DNA of 36,408 nt. Origin: Candidatus Saccharimonadales bacterium (lineage in GTDB: Bacteria > Patescibacteriota > Saccharimonadia > UBA4664 > DATIHN01). Below the pieces are notes generated by a model. The model was given only the letters and a program-made list of their open reading frames with translations. It was not told where the DNA came from and ran no database searches. This document shows positions 17,919-25,534 of this stretch, piece after piece (position 1 is the first letter of the stretch; each line of letters starts with the position of its first letter). The translations under genes and the position numbers were made by a program. The stretch covers positions 1 to 36,408 of the forward strand of contig DATIHN010000024.1 in assembly GCA_035480635.1 (NCBI GenBank), written 5' to 3'.

Positions 17919-17961
17919 TTTGTGCAGTAAACGTATCTATCAGAAGGATCGACTGCACAAA
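17919..17961 (+). ncRNA. 5'-UTR hairpin of the RRM gene (candidate RNA switch)
   Basis: TTTGTGCAGT (17919-17928) pairs perfectly with ACTGCACAAA (17952-17961) across a 23-nt loop that itself contains AGAAGG. The GGAGGA ribosome site begins 9 nt after the stem. The stem could act as a thermosensor or a self-binding site for the encoded RNA-binding protein. Confidence 0.5.
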
Positions 17962-17979
17962 TTTAATTTGGAGGAGCCC

Positions 17980-18261
17980 ATGGCTACCAAACTCTACGTC
18001 GGAGGTCTACCGTACAGTGTGACTGACGATGAATTACAACAAATGTTCGCCGCTCATGGCGAAGTAACTTCAGCCAAGGTCATCACCGATCGCGACAGCG
18101 GCCGGTCGAAGGGATTCGGCTTTGTCGAATTCTCTAACGATGATGAAGCCAAGGCTGCTATCGAGGCCCTAAACGATACTGAACAGCAAGGTCGCAAGAT
18201 CATGGTCAGTATTGCTCGCCCGATGGAGCGACGCGAAGGCGGATTTCGCCGCGAATTTTAG
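17980..18261 (+). CDS. RRM-domain RNA-binding protein, 93 aa
   Basis: A single RNA recognition motif fills the protein: RNP2 KLYVGGL at residues 4-10 and RNP1 KGFGFVEF at about 44-51, with a short Arg/Gly-rich tail (RREGGFRREF). Such small bacterial RRM proteins bind single-stranded RNA and are often cold-responsive in cyanobacteria. The start at ATG 17980 is chosen because GGAGGA lies 4-5 nt upstream and the motif begins at once; a longer in-frame reading back to 17908 would run through the leader hairpin. A strong terminator follows. Confidence 0.93.
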   Translation: MATKLYVGGLPYSVTDDELQQMFAAHGEVTSAKVITDRDSGRSKGFGFVEFSNDDEAKAAIEALNDTEQQGRKIMVSIARPMERREGGFRREF

Positions 18262-18274
18262 TTTAGTTAACTAG

Positions 18275-18310
18275 AAAAACAATAGCCCCCAGCCGGGGGC
18301 TATTGTTTTT
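18275..18310. terminator. Bidirectional intrinsic terminator
   Basis: A 16-bp perfect stem (AAAAACAATAGCCCCC with its complement) around an AGCC loop, T-run on both strands. It separates the convergent RRM gene and the 399-aa membrane protein gene. Confidence 0.9.
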
Positions 18311-18317
18311 GGGGCGG

Positions 18318-19517
18318 TTAAGCCGTAGCAATTTGGGTCGGTCTGGGAGCGAGCAGTTCGACGATCGAAATAAAAGAGGCCGTCAGCATCAAAGCTTTGA
18401 TCAAGCCCTGCCAGTCGGTAGAGACGGCAAAGGCGAGGCCGGCTAGCATCAAAATGGCTCCGCCACCCCAAATGTAGTACTTATTCTCGCCAACTTGCTG
18501 GCGAAACTTGGCCCAGGTTTGACCAATGCTAGTTTTATTGAGTTGATCCAGGCGCAGCCAGTGTCGGGTAGCCACCGCCCAAGGCGCGGGCCCAGCAAAC
18601 AGGGCGAAGCCCCAGGTGAATAGCGAAAGTATCAAGGAAATGGTGGCAATATGGTTAAAAGACGCTAGCATTCGATCATAGAGCAGGCCAGCGGCCGGTT
18701 TGTAACTAACATTTTGAACTCGATTAATAATTTCCGGGCGCAAAGCCTTGATCCCAATCAACTGCAGGAGTGATAGAACGGCTACTGTGATGGAAGCCGC
18801 CGTGATTGTAATGCGGCGGCGGCGAGCAATGGCGATAGCGCCCAGAAAACTAGCTAAAATCAGGTAGGGCAAAACGCCAGCCAGAAAATCAACTGATTTG
18901 ACGATATGCTGGAAAATTGAGAATTTCTCGCCCAGATCAAGGTTTATGTTGCTGTCCCCTTGAGGTACGTCAGTTTTACTAAAGAGCGATTGGCCGACAT
19001 TACCGAGCCTATCGCTAAGGGTGTTTTTGATCGAACTAAGTTTGAGCTCTAAATTGGTTTCGTTGGAATCGTTTGAAGTTGTGCCTCTGGCCTTTTCGAT
19101 TAAACGACTTTGAGCCACGCGATTAGCTGTTACCCAAACACCACTAAATTGATCACTGGCGATTAGTTTGGTGGCAGTATTATCAGCGATGGTTTGGAGC
19201 TGTTGGCTCAGTGGCGAAGCCAAAAAGGCCGCTTTTTCAGGTAGGGCATCGCTCAGTTTTTGAGTAACGTCGACGGACGTGAAGAGCTGGTCGACAACAT
19301 ACTTACCCAAGGCGCTGGAAACCGTTGGGTCGCTGGGCAAGGGCGCCACCATATCCACATAATTGTTAGTGTCAAAGAGTTGGCGCTCAGCCCAGTGCAC
19401 CATTACAAAGGCGGCGACCGAGAGGGCACCGATTAATACTAAAACAGCTGCCAATATGCTTCTAGTGCGCCTGGCTACTTTACTCTCGCCGCCTTGTTTG
19501 GACGATTGCCTTGCCAT
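18318..19517 (-). CDS. Integral membrane protein of an actinobacteria-like family, unknown function
   Basis: The protein has an N-terminal helix (about 20-42), then a 160-residue external domain starting WAERQLFDTNNYVDMVAPL. At least four further helices follow (about 215-235, 240-262, 290-315, 350-385). The pattern of a helix followed by DTxxYVxxVAPLxxDPxV is common in actinobacterial membrane proteins of unknown role, from memory. No enzyme motif is seen. Ribosome site is weak (GAAAGACC). Confidence 0.75.
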   Translation of the reverse strand: MARQSSKQGGESKVARRTRSILAAVLVLIGALSVAAFVMVHWAERQLFDTNNYVDMVAPLPSDPTVSSALGKYVVDQLFTSVDVTQKLSDALPEKAAFLASPLSQQLQTIADNTATKLIASDQFSGVWVTANRVAQSRLIEKARGTTSNDSNETNLELKLSSIKNTLSDRLGNVGQSLFSKTDVPQGDSNINLDLGEKFSIFQHIVKSVDFLAGVLPYLILASFLGAIAIARRRRITITAASITVAVLSLLQLIGIKALRPEIINRVQNVSYKPAAGLLYDRMLASFNHIATISLILSLFTWGFALFAGPAPWAVATRHWLRLDQLNKTSIGQTWAKFRQQVGENKYYIWGGGAILMLAGLAFAVSTDWQGLIKALMLTASFISIVELLAPRPTQIATA

Positions 19518-19607
19518 TTTGGTCTTTCGCTAGTCTTAAATAAGTTCGAGCTATTCTTACGCTCTCACTTTTACACACCAGATTAATTGTGCAAAGTTAC
19601 AGTAACT

Positions 19608-20144
19608 CTACTCCTTAAGGAGTTTATCAGCAAACTTCTGGCGTAGTTTGGCCAGTTTGGGGTTGATTACGACTTGGCAATAGGCCCTTTCGGGGTGATT
19701 CTTAAAGTAGTTCTGGTGCTCAGGCTCAGCTGGGAAGAATTCTTTCAGTGGTTCGATTGTGGTAACAATCTTATTAGGCCAAAGCTTAGCTACTTGGACT
19801 TTTGACTGTTCGGCAATTCTCTTTTGACCCTCGCTTTCAAAAAAGATTATGGACCGGTACTGCGTACCAACATCATAGCCCTGACGGTTGAGGGTGGTTG
19901 GATCGTGAATGGCCCAAAAGATGTCCAGGATGTCGGCCAGGCTGATGATGCCAGGATCGAACTCGACCTTAACGACCTCAGCGTGCCCAGTACGACCAGT
20001 GCAGACGGCATAATAAGATGGATCGGGCACGGTGCCGCCAGAATACCCGGATGTGACCTTGGTGACGCCATTAATCATTTGGTAAGCTGCCTCCAAACAC
20101 CAAAAGCACCCGCCGCCTAGAACGATTGATTCAGTCTTTGCCAT
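19608..20144 (-). CDS. msrA: Peptide methionine sulfoxide reductase MsrA
   Basis: MsrA reduces methionine-S-sulfoxide in proteins. The catalytic motif [11 protein letters not shown] starts at residue 10, followed by SGYSGG and [12 protein letters not shown], all standard. The ATG at 20144 is chosen because family members start a few residues before GGCFWC; the open frame extends 25 codons further but those residues look non-native and lie within msrB. The start overlaps the 3' end of msrB by 14 nt. A perfect 14-nt palindrome (19610-19623) spans the stop region. Confidence 0.95.
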   Translation of the reverse strand: MAKTESIVLGGGCFWCLEAAYQMINGVTKVTSGYSGGTVPDPSYYAVCTGRTGHAEVVKVEFDPGIISLADILDIFWAIHDPTTLNRQGYDVGTQYRSIIFFESEGQKRIAEQSKVQVAKLWPNKIVTTIEPLKEFFPAEPEHQNYFKNHPERAYCQVVINPKLAKLRQKFADKLLKE

Positions 20145-20535
20145 CAGCCTTCTTTGGCGCAAAGTCGAGCGCACTGGAATTAATGCAATAACGTTGGCCG
20201 GTGGGTTTGGGCCCATCATCGAAAACGTGCCCTAAATGACTACCGCAATTAGAGCAGGTTACCTCAGTACGGCTCATACCCAAACTGGTATCATCCTGAA
20301 GCTTTATTTTGTCCTTATCGACAGCTTCCCAAAAACTGGGCCAGCCGCTACCGGAGTCGAATTTTGTTTTGGAGCTAAATAAATCCTGACCGCAGGCAGC
20401 ACATCGATACATCCCATCGCCTTTATGGTTGTAAAGAGTACCCGTAAAAGCGGGCTCCGTCCCCTTTTCCCGCAAAATGTGATATTGCTCTGGGGTCAGC
20501 TTGTTTTTCCAATAGTTTTCATCGTGTTTTTCCAT
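20131..20535 (-). CDS. msrB: Peptide methionine-(R)-S-oxide reductase MsrB
   Basis: MsrB reduces methionine-R-sulfoxide. Zinc-binding CxxC pairs are present (CAACGQDLF and [10 protein letters not shown]), and the catalytic Cys sits in [13 protein letters not shown]. The length (134 aa) is normal. GGAGG lies 8-9 nt before ATG. TGTTATGAT, an extended -10, lies just after the terminator of the glycerol kinase operon, so msrBA has its own short-leader promoter. Together with msrA it forms a complete repair pair for oxidised methionine, which implies exposure to oxidants. Confidence 0.95.
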   Translation of the reverse strand: MEKHDENYWKNKLTPEQYHILREKGTEPAFTGTLYNHKGDGMYRCAACGQDLFSSKTKFDSGSGWPSFWEAVDKDKIKLQDDTSLGMSRTEVTCSNCGSHLGHVFDDGPKPTGQRYCINSSALDFAPKKADGKD

Positions 20536-20554
20536 CGCTTAGTCCTCCCCATTC

Positions 20555-20563
20555 ATCATAACA
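20555..20563 (-). promoter_or_regulatory. msrB: Extended -10 (TGTTATGAT) of msrBA
   Basis: The TGn overlaps the end of the upstream terminator T-run. A short leader with GGAGG precedes the msrB start. Confidence 0.6.
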
Positions 20564-20588
20564 AAAAAGAGAAGGCTTCCCGGCCTTC
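20561..20588 (-). terminator. Intrinsic terminator of the gpsA-glpK operon
   Basis: GAAGGC-CGGGAA-GCCTTC followed by TCTTTTTTG on the minus strand. Two more small inverted repeats, AGTAC-CT-GTACT (20595-20606) and ACATCC-ACCTA-GGATGT (20611-20627), lie just upstream in the 3' UTR. Confidence 0.75.
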
Positions 20589-20696
20589 CCTTTCAGTACC
20601 TGTACTCAAAACATCCACCTAGGATGTACCCTTAATATACCACAACCGCTATGAATACAAAAGTTGCTCGCCCTGCACACATTAATTACCGATTTT

Positions 20697-21833
20697 CTAT
20701 CTGATATTATCAAAAATTAGTTTGGCTACACCCAATGCCGTACCCTCATAGTGGGCCAATCGAACGACCGGCCGGCCGCAGAGTCGGGCTAGTTCGGCGA
20801 CGATGGTATCGTTTTGGCTAATACCGCCATCGACCACTACTTGTTTTGTAGACTCATCGATTAGCTGCAAAAGCGGTTGGCTGGCTTCGGTCGCTAAACT
20901 TTTCATAACCAGCTCAAGTTGCTCTGGTTGATCCAGCACTGGCGAAACGCGCAAGGCGGCATCTTTGATATAAGTCTCCAGTGCAAAAACCGGTTGGTTG
21001 GATTCGCCAACGGCCAATGTTGTGTAAAAACCAGGTTGAGAAATAAAATCCGGACCGACTAACTTCATCGGAAATATACCTGTGCCCAATGTGGCCTTGA
21101 TGATACCGGGGGTGTTTCCAGCCGCATAGAGGCTAGCTTGCTGATCGCCCAAAATCGCCCTGATCGGGATAGTTTTTGGTCCGATTGTTAGACTACCAAA
21201 ATCGCTAAAGCTAGCTTTGACTTCTGGCAGCAATGAAGTATCTATCCCAAAAGCCTGAGCCAACCCTGGGTCCCACTGGCGTTTGCGAATATCAAACAGC
21301 AGGGTCCTTGCAGCGTTGGTCATATCTGTTACGTGTTGACCGGTTAGCCTCATCATCAGCCAGCTATCAATCGTGCCAAGCTTATAGGCCTTGGGTAGAT
21401 CGACGTTTTGAAGTAGCCATTTCATTTTTGAAGCCGAAAAGTAGGGTTTAAGGTCGAGGCCGGTGTTTTCTCTGACTTTGGCTTGGAGGCCAGGTTGGTT
21501 CATCCACTCCTGGCAGATCGATGCTGTTCGATCATCTTCCCAAACTATGGCAGGATGCAGTGCTCGGCCGGTGTTTGCATCCCATAACACTGTGGTTTCA
21601 CGCTGGTTGGTCAGACCGACAGCTGTGATGTCGGGATGGACAGCGACTGCTTGAGCGGCCAGCTTTTCAACCAAAGCTAGGATTTGTTCGGCGTCCTGTT
21701 CAACCCAACCGGGCTGTGGGTGTAAAGTTTGGACAGACTCGACCCAACGACCCAGCACCTTTTGACTTCGATCAATTGCCAAAGCTTTGATGTTGGTGGT
21801 GCCGGCATCAAGGACCAGAACAGGATCAGTCAT
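20697..21833 (-). CDS. glpK: Glycerol kinase-like FGGY carbohydrate kinase, shortened
   Basis: N-terminal phosphate motif VLVLDAGTTNIKALA, then GLTNQRETTVLWDANTG, AIVWEDDRT, GTIDSWLMMRLTG and TNAARTLLFDI, all close to glycerol kinase. A GDQQASLYAAG loop and VVDGGISQND (adenosine site) follow. Glycerol kinases are about 500 aa; this one has 378, and the loss lies in the C-terminal half (no GAPYWD-like segment). The frame is intact, so this is a compact form, not a visible break. It would make glycerol 3-phosphate; the pairing with gpsA (8-nt overlap) supports that. Confidence 0.8.
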   Translation of the reverse strand: MTDPVLVLDAGTTNIKALAIDRSQKVLGRWVESVQTLHPQPGWVEQDAEQILALVEKLAAQAVAVHPDITAVGLTNQRETTVLWDANTGRALHPAIVWEDDRTASICQEWMNQPGLQAKVRENTGLDLKPYFSASKMKWLLQNVDLPKAYKLGTIDSWLMMRLTGQHVTDMTNAARTLLFDIRKRQWDPGLAQAFGIDTSLLPEVKASFSDFGSLTIGPKTIPIRAILGDQQASLYAAGNTPGIIKATLGTGIFPMKLVGPDFISQPGFYTTLAVGESNQPVFALETYIKDAALRVSPVLDQPEQLELVMKSLATEASQPLLQLIDESTKQVVVDGGISQNDTIVAELARLCGRPVVRLAHYEGTALGVAKLIFDNIR

Positions 21834-22716
21834 CGATTACCGCCGTGAAAAAATCGGGTTTTTGCTGGTGAGTTGCTACCTGATAGATGGCATCCATAAC
21901 TGGAAACCGCGAAATTTCTAGCACCGAAGTGATCTCTTTGACGGCATTAACACCCTCGCCTTGAGTATGCTCATTGGAGGTAAGCCCCTCCGCCAAAGCT
22001 TTGCCAATGCGATAATTAAACGAAGTTTCACTCCAGCCGGTCGCCAGTAAATCCGCTAACCCAGCGTAGCTTTCGGCCAGACCTGGATCTAGATCCATTA
22101 CCGTAAGTACACCGCGCATTTCGCGGACTGATTTTAATGCCAATGCGCCCTTGGTATTGGAGCCCAAATTTAAACCATCACAGATGCCAAAGCCGAGGGC
22201 GTAAATGTTTTTCAGGGTGCCGGCCACGGCTACACTAGAGACGTCATGGGTATAAGCCAAGCAAAGACCTTTGACGCCATCTAGGCAGCCCCGCCATTTC
22301 AGATCTGATACGGCCAGCAAGCCATAACTTTGTTTGCCACCCGCAATTTCTTCGGCCAACATTGGACCGTAGAGCAAACCATAATCAAATTTTTGCTTGG
22401 CGGCTCTGGCTAGCACCTTATCCATAGTCACAAAACCTGGTTCTACACCTTTGGCCAGCGTTATTACTAAAGGATGATCTTGGGCTGAAAGCAGCGGTGG
22501 GATGGCGGCGGCGGCTGGTTGGTTGGCCCACGATGGCACAGCCAGGATGATAACTTGAGCTTGGGCAATGGTGGCTGCCAGCGAATTGCCGTTGGATTTG
22601 GCCGGATCTTTATCCCAAAGCGCCACCGTTTTACCAGCCAGTTTCAAAAGGTCACCAACGGCTGTACCAATGGCCCCCGCTCCAATAATGGCAATGCGAT
22701 CGACTGATTCGTGCAT
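21826..22716 (-). CDS. gpsA: Glycerol-3-phosphate dehydrogenase [NAD(P)+]
   Basis: The Rossmann motif IAIIGAGAIGTAVGDLL begins near residue 8. LAKGVEP, GPMLAEEIA, the catalytic-lysine helix GTLKNIYALGFGICDGL and GSNTKGALALKSVREM are the family's conserved blocks. GpsA interconverts dihydroxyacetone phosphate and glycerol 3-phosphate, the phospholipid backbone. ATG at 22716 is preferred over TTG at 22722 because TGTTATGAT lies exactly 6 nt before it (leaderless pattern). With the kinase downstream it gives two routes to glycerol 3-phosphate. Confidence 0.92.
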   Translation of the reverse strand: MHESVDRIAIIGAGAIGTAVGDLLKLAGKTVALWDKDPAKSNGNSLAATIAQAQVIILAVPSWANQPAAAAIPPLLSAQDHPLVITLAKGVEPGFVTMDKVLARAAKQKFDYGLLYGPMLAEEIAGGKQSYGLLAVSDLKWRGCLDGVKGLCLAYTHDVSSVAVAGTLKNIYALGFGICDGLNLGSNTKGALALKSVREMRGVLTVMDLDPGLAESYAGLADLLATGWSETSFNYRIGKALAEGLTSNEHTQGEGVNAVKEITSVLEISRFPVMDAIYQVATHQQKPDFFTAVIDD

Positions 22717-22722
22717 GCCCAA

Positions 22723-22731
22723 ATCATAACA
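22723..22731 (-). promoter_or_regulatory. gpsA: Leaderless extended -10 (TGTTATGAT) of gpsA-glpK
   Basis: TGTTATGAT, then TTGGGC, then ATG. It sits directly after the T-run of the upstream terminator. Confidence 0.65.
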
Positions 22732-22752
22732 AAAAACGGCCGCGAAGCCGTT
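22731..22752 (-). terminator. Intrinsic terminator after the 172-aa gene
   Basis: AACGGC-TTCGCG-GCCGTT followed by TTTTG on the minus strand. Confidence 0.7.
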
Positions 22753-22766
22753 ATTAATAATTGTTT

Positions 22767-22801
22767 AAGGGGAGGGCGATCTGTGATCACCCTCCCCTTT
22801 T
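22767..22801. terminator. Second strong hairpin after the 172-aa gene
   Basis: A 10-bp stem, AAGGGGAGGG with its complement, extended inside by GATC/GATC. The T-run (TTTT) lies on the plus-strand side. It sits between the 172-aa gene's stop and the first terminator, so it may stabilise the 3' end or block antisense transcription. Confidence 0.6.
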
Positions 22802-22806
22802 CTGAC

Positions 22807-23325
22807 CTAGCTGGCACTAGCGACGAGGTGCAGAGACCTGTTGGGCCGGCGTTTGGCGGGTCGGCCTTGGCTCTGCAGTCGTTTTGCCAGTCGCTCCAAA
22901 CGAGCGTCCCAGTTGAGAGCCGTCTGCAGACGCCGCGCTTCAGCCCGAGTCACGGCACCCTTGATCAGTTCGTAGGTCTCCGAGTAGTCGTAATCGTGGC
23001 CTTGAATCTGACCGAGGCTGTCGGTAACAGTGTGCCGAATACTGCCACAGTCATTGCAGCGCCAGGTTTCGCGTAGGCCAGCTGTCACCCTCTGGGGCAA
23101 GATGTTGAGGACGGGATCGAGGTCGTGACGCGAGGAGGCTCGGCAGCGCAAGCCGCCGGCAACTGTTGCGCCACTATCGCGATTCAGACCCACGCGGCGT
23201 TCGAGTTCGAGCAAGAAGTAGTGAACTTCCCGGTCGAGGCTGCGCAATTGAGCTACTTCACCGGCATCAAGCCTGCCGGAGTCCGCAATCCTTCTGATCA
23301 GGGACTTCCTATCGGTCGCTTTCAC
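22807..23325 (-). CDS. Unrecognised 172-aa protein with one CxxC, GC-richer than neighbours
   Basis: GTG start at 23325 with GGAGG about 5 nt upstream. The N-terminal half is charged and helical. A WRCNDCGSIRHTVTDSLGQI segment (about residues 89-108) then YDYSETYEL resembles, from memory, small zinc-ribbon-like proteins of actinobacteria and their phages; this is weak evidence. The C-terminus is Arg/Lys-rich. Codons favour G/C third positions more than neighbouring genes, which may mean transfer or strong expression. Confidence 0.6.
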   Translation of the reverse strand: MKATDRKSLIRRIADSGRLDAGEVAQLRSLDREVHYFLLELERRVGLNRDSGATVAGGLRCRASSRHDLDPVLNILPQRVTAGLRETWRCNDCGSIRHTVTDSLGQIQGHDYDYSETYELIKGAVTRAEARRLQTALNWDARLERLAKRLQSQGRPAKRRPNRSLHLVASAS

Positions 23326-23445
23326 CTATCCTCCAAGATTGTAGATCTCACAGCGAACTAGCAGAGCGCTATTATAAGTAAAATCTAACTAAAAGTCAAT
23401 GGCTATTTAATGCCTTAACCGTTTTGCCACCTGACTGTCTGGTTG

Positions 23446-23694
23446 TTATTTGATTGCTCGTTCGATGACCAAGGTGCACTCTGTTACCAAAGCCGCAATA
23501 GCGCCAATGGCAGCTAGCGGCGGTGCTAATACAGCGCCAACTACTCCAACAGTCAGCGGGAACTCAACAATGGTTTTGCCGTCTTTGGTTCGAATGATAA
23601 TGCGGCGAACATTGCCTTCGGCAATCAGCGATTTAACCTTTTTCAAAAGGTCTTCGCCGTTGATTTTAAATTCTTCAGTATGTGATTTTGCCAT
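23446..23694 (-). CDS. DUF4342 protein, 82 aa
   Basis: The protein matches DUF4342: an N-terminal polar helix (EEFKINGEDLLKKVKSLIAEGN), a beta pair (RRIIIRTKDGKTIVEFPL) and a hydrophobic C-terminus with GVVGAVLAPPLAAIGAIAA. The function of the family is unknown; the C-terminus probably associates with the membrane. TAAAAT lies exactly 6 nt before ATG. It follows the PAS gene by 31 nt. Confidence 0.8.
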   Translation of the reverse strand: MAKSHTEEFKINGEDLLKKVKSLIAEGNVRRIIIRTKDGKTIVEFPLTVGVVGAVLAPPLAAIGAIAALVTECTLVIERAIK

Positions 23695-23700
23695 GTCTCA

Positions 23701-23706
23701 ATTTTA
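23701..23706 (-). promoter_or_regulatory. Leaderless -10 (TAAAAT) for the DUF4342 gene
   Basis: TAAAAT, then TGAGAC, then ATG at 23694. Confidence 0.45.
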
Positions 23707-23725
23707 TCCTAAAAATGCGGCTGTT

Positions 23726-24193
23726 TCAGGCCGATTGTAGGCCAGATTCAATCGTTGAACTGAGTTGTTGTAATTGATTGCGCAGCGATTTGATTTCCGA
23801 TTCGGCCTGGCGCAGGGCCCCTACGTCGAGGTAAGCTGCAATACCGCCAATAATGTTCTTGCCATCGTACCAGGGCGCTGCTGTGGCAATAATAGTTGCC
23901 ACCGAGCCATCTGGCCGGATTAAATCGATTTCATAATTTGTGACTTTTTTGCCACCCAAAACGGCCTGCCGGAGCGGCAAATCGGACTCTGTCAGCTGCT
24001 GGCAGAGATGGTAGGCCCGAAAAAACGGCGATGAGATAAATGACGCGCTAGGGGCGATATCCTTCTGATAGAAGATGGCCATAACATCGGCCATGGCTTT
24101 ATTAACTTTGACATTTTGGCATTGGTTATCGAAGGCGATGGCAATCGGTATGGGCAGGAAATTGATGACATCGATCAGTTTTGACTCATCCAT
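23726..24193 (-). CDS. Single PAS-domain protein with C-terminal coiled coil
   Basis: A PAS core is seen at about 10-120: FLPIPIAIAFDNQCQNVKVNKAM at the start and a PAC-type strand set (YEIDLIRPDGSVATIIATAAPWYD ... GGIAAYLDV, here shown in part) at the end. A coiled coil (about 125-150, ALRQAESEIKSLRNQLQQL) follows and probably dimerises. No kinase or DNA-binding domain is fused, so the output partner must be separate. A weak TAACCT lies 6 nt before ATG. Confidence 0.75.
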   Translation of the reverse strand: MDESKLIDVINFLPIPIAIAFDNQCQNVKVNKAMADVMAIFYQKDIAPSASFISSPFFRAYHLCQQLTESDLPLRQAVLGGKKVTNYEIDLIRPDGSVATIIATAAPWYDGKNIIGGIAAYLDVGALRQAESEIKSLRNQLQQLSSTIESGLQSA

Positions 24194-24369
24194 TGGCCTA
24201 GGTTAACTCTATTCGGACGAGCATCATACCCACCTTTTGCCATTAAGTTGGCCTCAGGTGGGTTAATTTTTGGAGGATGAACCGAGTCGGACTGGCCGGA
24301 GACTAATCAACAATTCCAAACTTTTGCCTAGATGAAAGCAAATTTTTAGATTCTTCGATACTCGCTGGC

Positions 24370-24388
24370 CCACCATGGGTGGTACGAT
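24370..24388 (+). promoter_or_regulatory. Inverted repeat next to a -10-like TACGAT, upstream of the YCII gene
   Basis: CCACC-ATG-GGTGG (24370-24382) abuts TACGAT (24383-24388). This looks like an operator beside the -10; no convincing -35 is seen. The remaining 170 nt back to the PAS gene hold nothing I can name. Confidence 0.3.
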
Positions 24389-24411
24389 AGCATAGTAATC
24401 AAGGAGTTCTC

Positions 24412-24741
24412 ATGAAAAAGTTTATATTACTCTACAATGGCCCAGCCACTCCAATGGAGGAGATGACGAAGGAGCAGGGCGAGAAGGTCACAAAAGGCTG
24501 GCAAGATTGGATGGAGAAAATCGGCTCTGCCTTGGTTGATGTTGGCGCTCCCATGGCCAATGGCAAAGTCGTGGTTGACGATGGTTCGAGTGGAACAGCT
24601 ACCGAGCTTAATGGCTATAGCATCGTCGAAGCCGAGGACATGGACGCTGCTCTGATGTTGGTTGAAGGCCACCCATTTTTGAGCGATAAGTCGGGCAAAT
24701 TCAGTGTCGAGGTCTTCGAGCTCTTGCCTGCTCCGATGTAA
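24412..24741 (+). CDS. YCII-related domain protein, 109 aa
   Basis: The sequence MKKFILLYNGPATPMEEMT, then ALVDVGAPMANGKVV and GYSIVEAEDMDAALMLVEGHPF, matches the YCII/DGPF-like dimeric alpha-beta barrel family. Its members include small enzymes and unknown proteins associated with sigma factors in some bacteria; no sigma factor is adjacent here. AAGGAG lies 6-7 nt before ATG. It is convergent with the next gene (1-nt gap). Confidence 0.8.
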   Translation: MKKFILLYNGPATPMEEMTKEQGEKVTKGWQDWMEKIGSALVDVGAPMANGKVVVDDGSSGTATELNGYSIVEAEDMDAALMLVEGHPFLSDKSGKFSVEVFELLPAPM

Positions 24742-24742
24742 T

Positions 24743-25234
24743 TTAGGTTAATAACTCGAGAGCTTCGCGGCAAGTTTTTTCTAGGCTGTCCTGAATAATG
24801 ATATCCGGGCAGTCTTGATTTAGACGCTTGGTAATGTAGCGTGCCCCGGAGAATCCCGACTCAATCCCAATTGCCAAATTAATGCCATCACGTTCATGTC
24901 GAATCTTCCATTCCGCTAGCTCAAACCTGCTGGTTTGGGCGTAGGCTCGATCGTGGTCGTGAATTTGTTCTCGTGCCAACCAGAATAGGATTACCCCGTT
25001 TTCGGCAGCCTGACGCAAATAGTGGGTTTCCCAATCGACCTGTTTGGCATAGTCGAACTGACCATCCAAGTACTGGCGCCGGGGGTTGGCGATATTGGTC
25101 GGAGAAGACAGCTTTGAAATGATGGCGATAGCCTGGCTTTGCCAGTCAAGGGCGCCCTGAATCGGCCCGGCCAAAAAAATCGTTTGGCCCTCAAGTTTTA
25201 CGATTTCGGGTGGTTGAATGACTCGCCCTGCCAT
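24743..25234 (-). CDS. Nucleoside 2-deoxyribosyltransferase-like protein
   Basis: The pattern TIFLAGPIQGALDWQ at about residue 18, then ANPRRQYLD, VDWETHYLRQAAENGVILFWL and AYAQTSRFELAEW matches the Nuc_deoxyri_tr2 family, which moves or hydrolyses (deoxy)ribosyl groups on nucleosides. The family Glu/Asp residues in ELAEW are present. It may serve nucleotide salvage, which fits an organism with few biosynthetic pathways; this is inference. TGCTATGAT lies 6 nt before ATG. Confidence 0.75.
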   Translation of the reverse strand: MAGRVIQPPEIVKLEGQTIFLAGPIQGALDWQSQAIAIISKLSSPTNIANPRRQYLDGQFDYAKQVDWETHYLRQAAENGVILFWLAREQIHDHDRAYAQTSRFELAEWKIRHERDGINLAIGIESGFSGARYITKRLNQDCPDIIIQDSLEKTCREALELLT

Positions 25235-25240
25235 AACTTA

Positions 25241-25249
25241 ATCATAGCA
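25241..25249 (-). promoter_or_regulatory. Leaderless extended -10 (TGCTATGAT) for the deoxyribosyltransferase-like gene
   Basis: TGCTATGAT, then TAAGTT, then ATG at 25234. Confidence 0.6.
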
Positions 25250-25274
25250 AAGTGGGTCAGGTCTTTGGTCTAGC

Positions 25275-25499
25275 CTAAGTTGATTTGTGGTGATTGGGTT
25301 GATGCGGTTTGGGTACAAAAGTGTGGGGTTTGTGAGCCCGGGGTTGATGTGGTTTGTGCCGCGGGGTGTGGGGTTTACTAGCGGCCGGGTGGGTTTTGGG
25401 CAAATGCTGGGTGTGGCTTTTAGCTTGGACCACCGCTGGAGCGGCCAGCAGTATTGGCAGTCCAACTGCTAATCCTAGTAATAGTTTCTTGAGTTTCAA
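25275..25499 (-). CDS. Secreted His/Pro/Lys-rich peptide, 74 aa
   Basis: The first 26 residues are a Sec signal (MKLKKLLLGLAVGLPILLAA, cleavage after VQA). The mature part is about 48 residues with 11 histidines, built on repeated KPH units separated by 4-6 residues and ending NHHKST. It contains no Cys and is strongly basic. Metal (Cu, Zn, Ni) binding or binding to acidic surface polymers are both plausible. The start is TTG at 25499, supported by AGGAG 6 nt upstream. A promoter and a leader hairpin precede it. Confidence 0.75.
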   Translation of the reverse strand: MKLKKLLLGLAVGLPILLAAPAVVQAKSHTQHLPKTHPAASKPHTPRHKPHQPRAHKPHTFVPKPHQPNHHKST

Positions 25500-25512
25500 T
25501 TAATACTCCTTT

Positions 25513-25527
25513 CTCACTTTTAGTGAG
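25513..25527 (-). promoter_or_regulatory. Leader hairpin directly before the ribosome site of the His-rich peptide
   Basis: CTCACT-AAA-AGTGAG forms a 6-bp stem with a 3-nt loop; AAAGGAG follows at once. It may limit or tune translation from the TTG start. Confidence 0.4.
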
Positions 25528-25534
25528 CGCTCCA

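Noticed and set aside
20145-20219. 25-residue N-terminal extension of MsrA
   Set aside because: It lies within msrB in another frame and does not match the family; ATG at 20144 gives the normal MsrA N-terminus.
20555-20635. Attenuator or riboswitch in front of msrB
   Set aside because: The hairpins and terminator lie upstream of a good extended -10 (20555-20563) that serves msrBA, so they more simply end the gpsA-glpK transcript.
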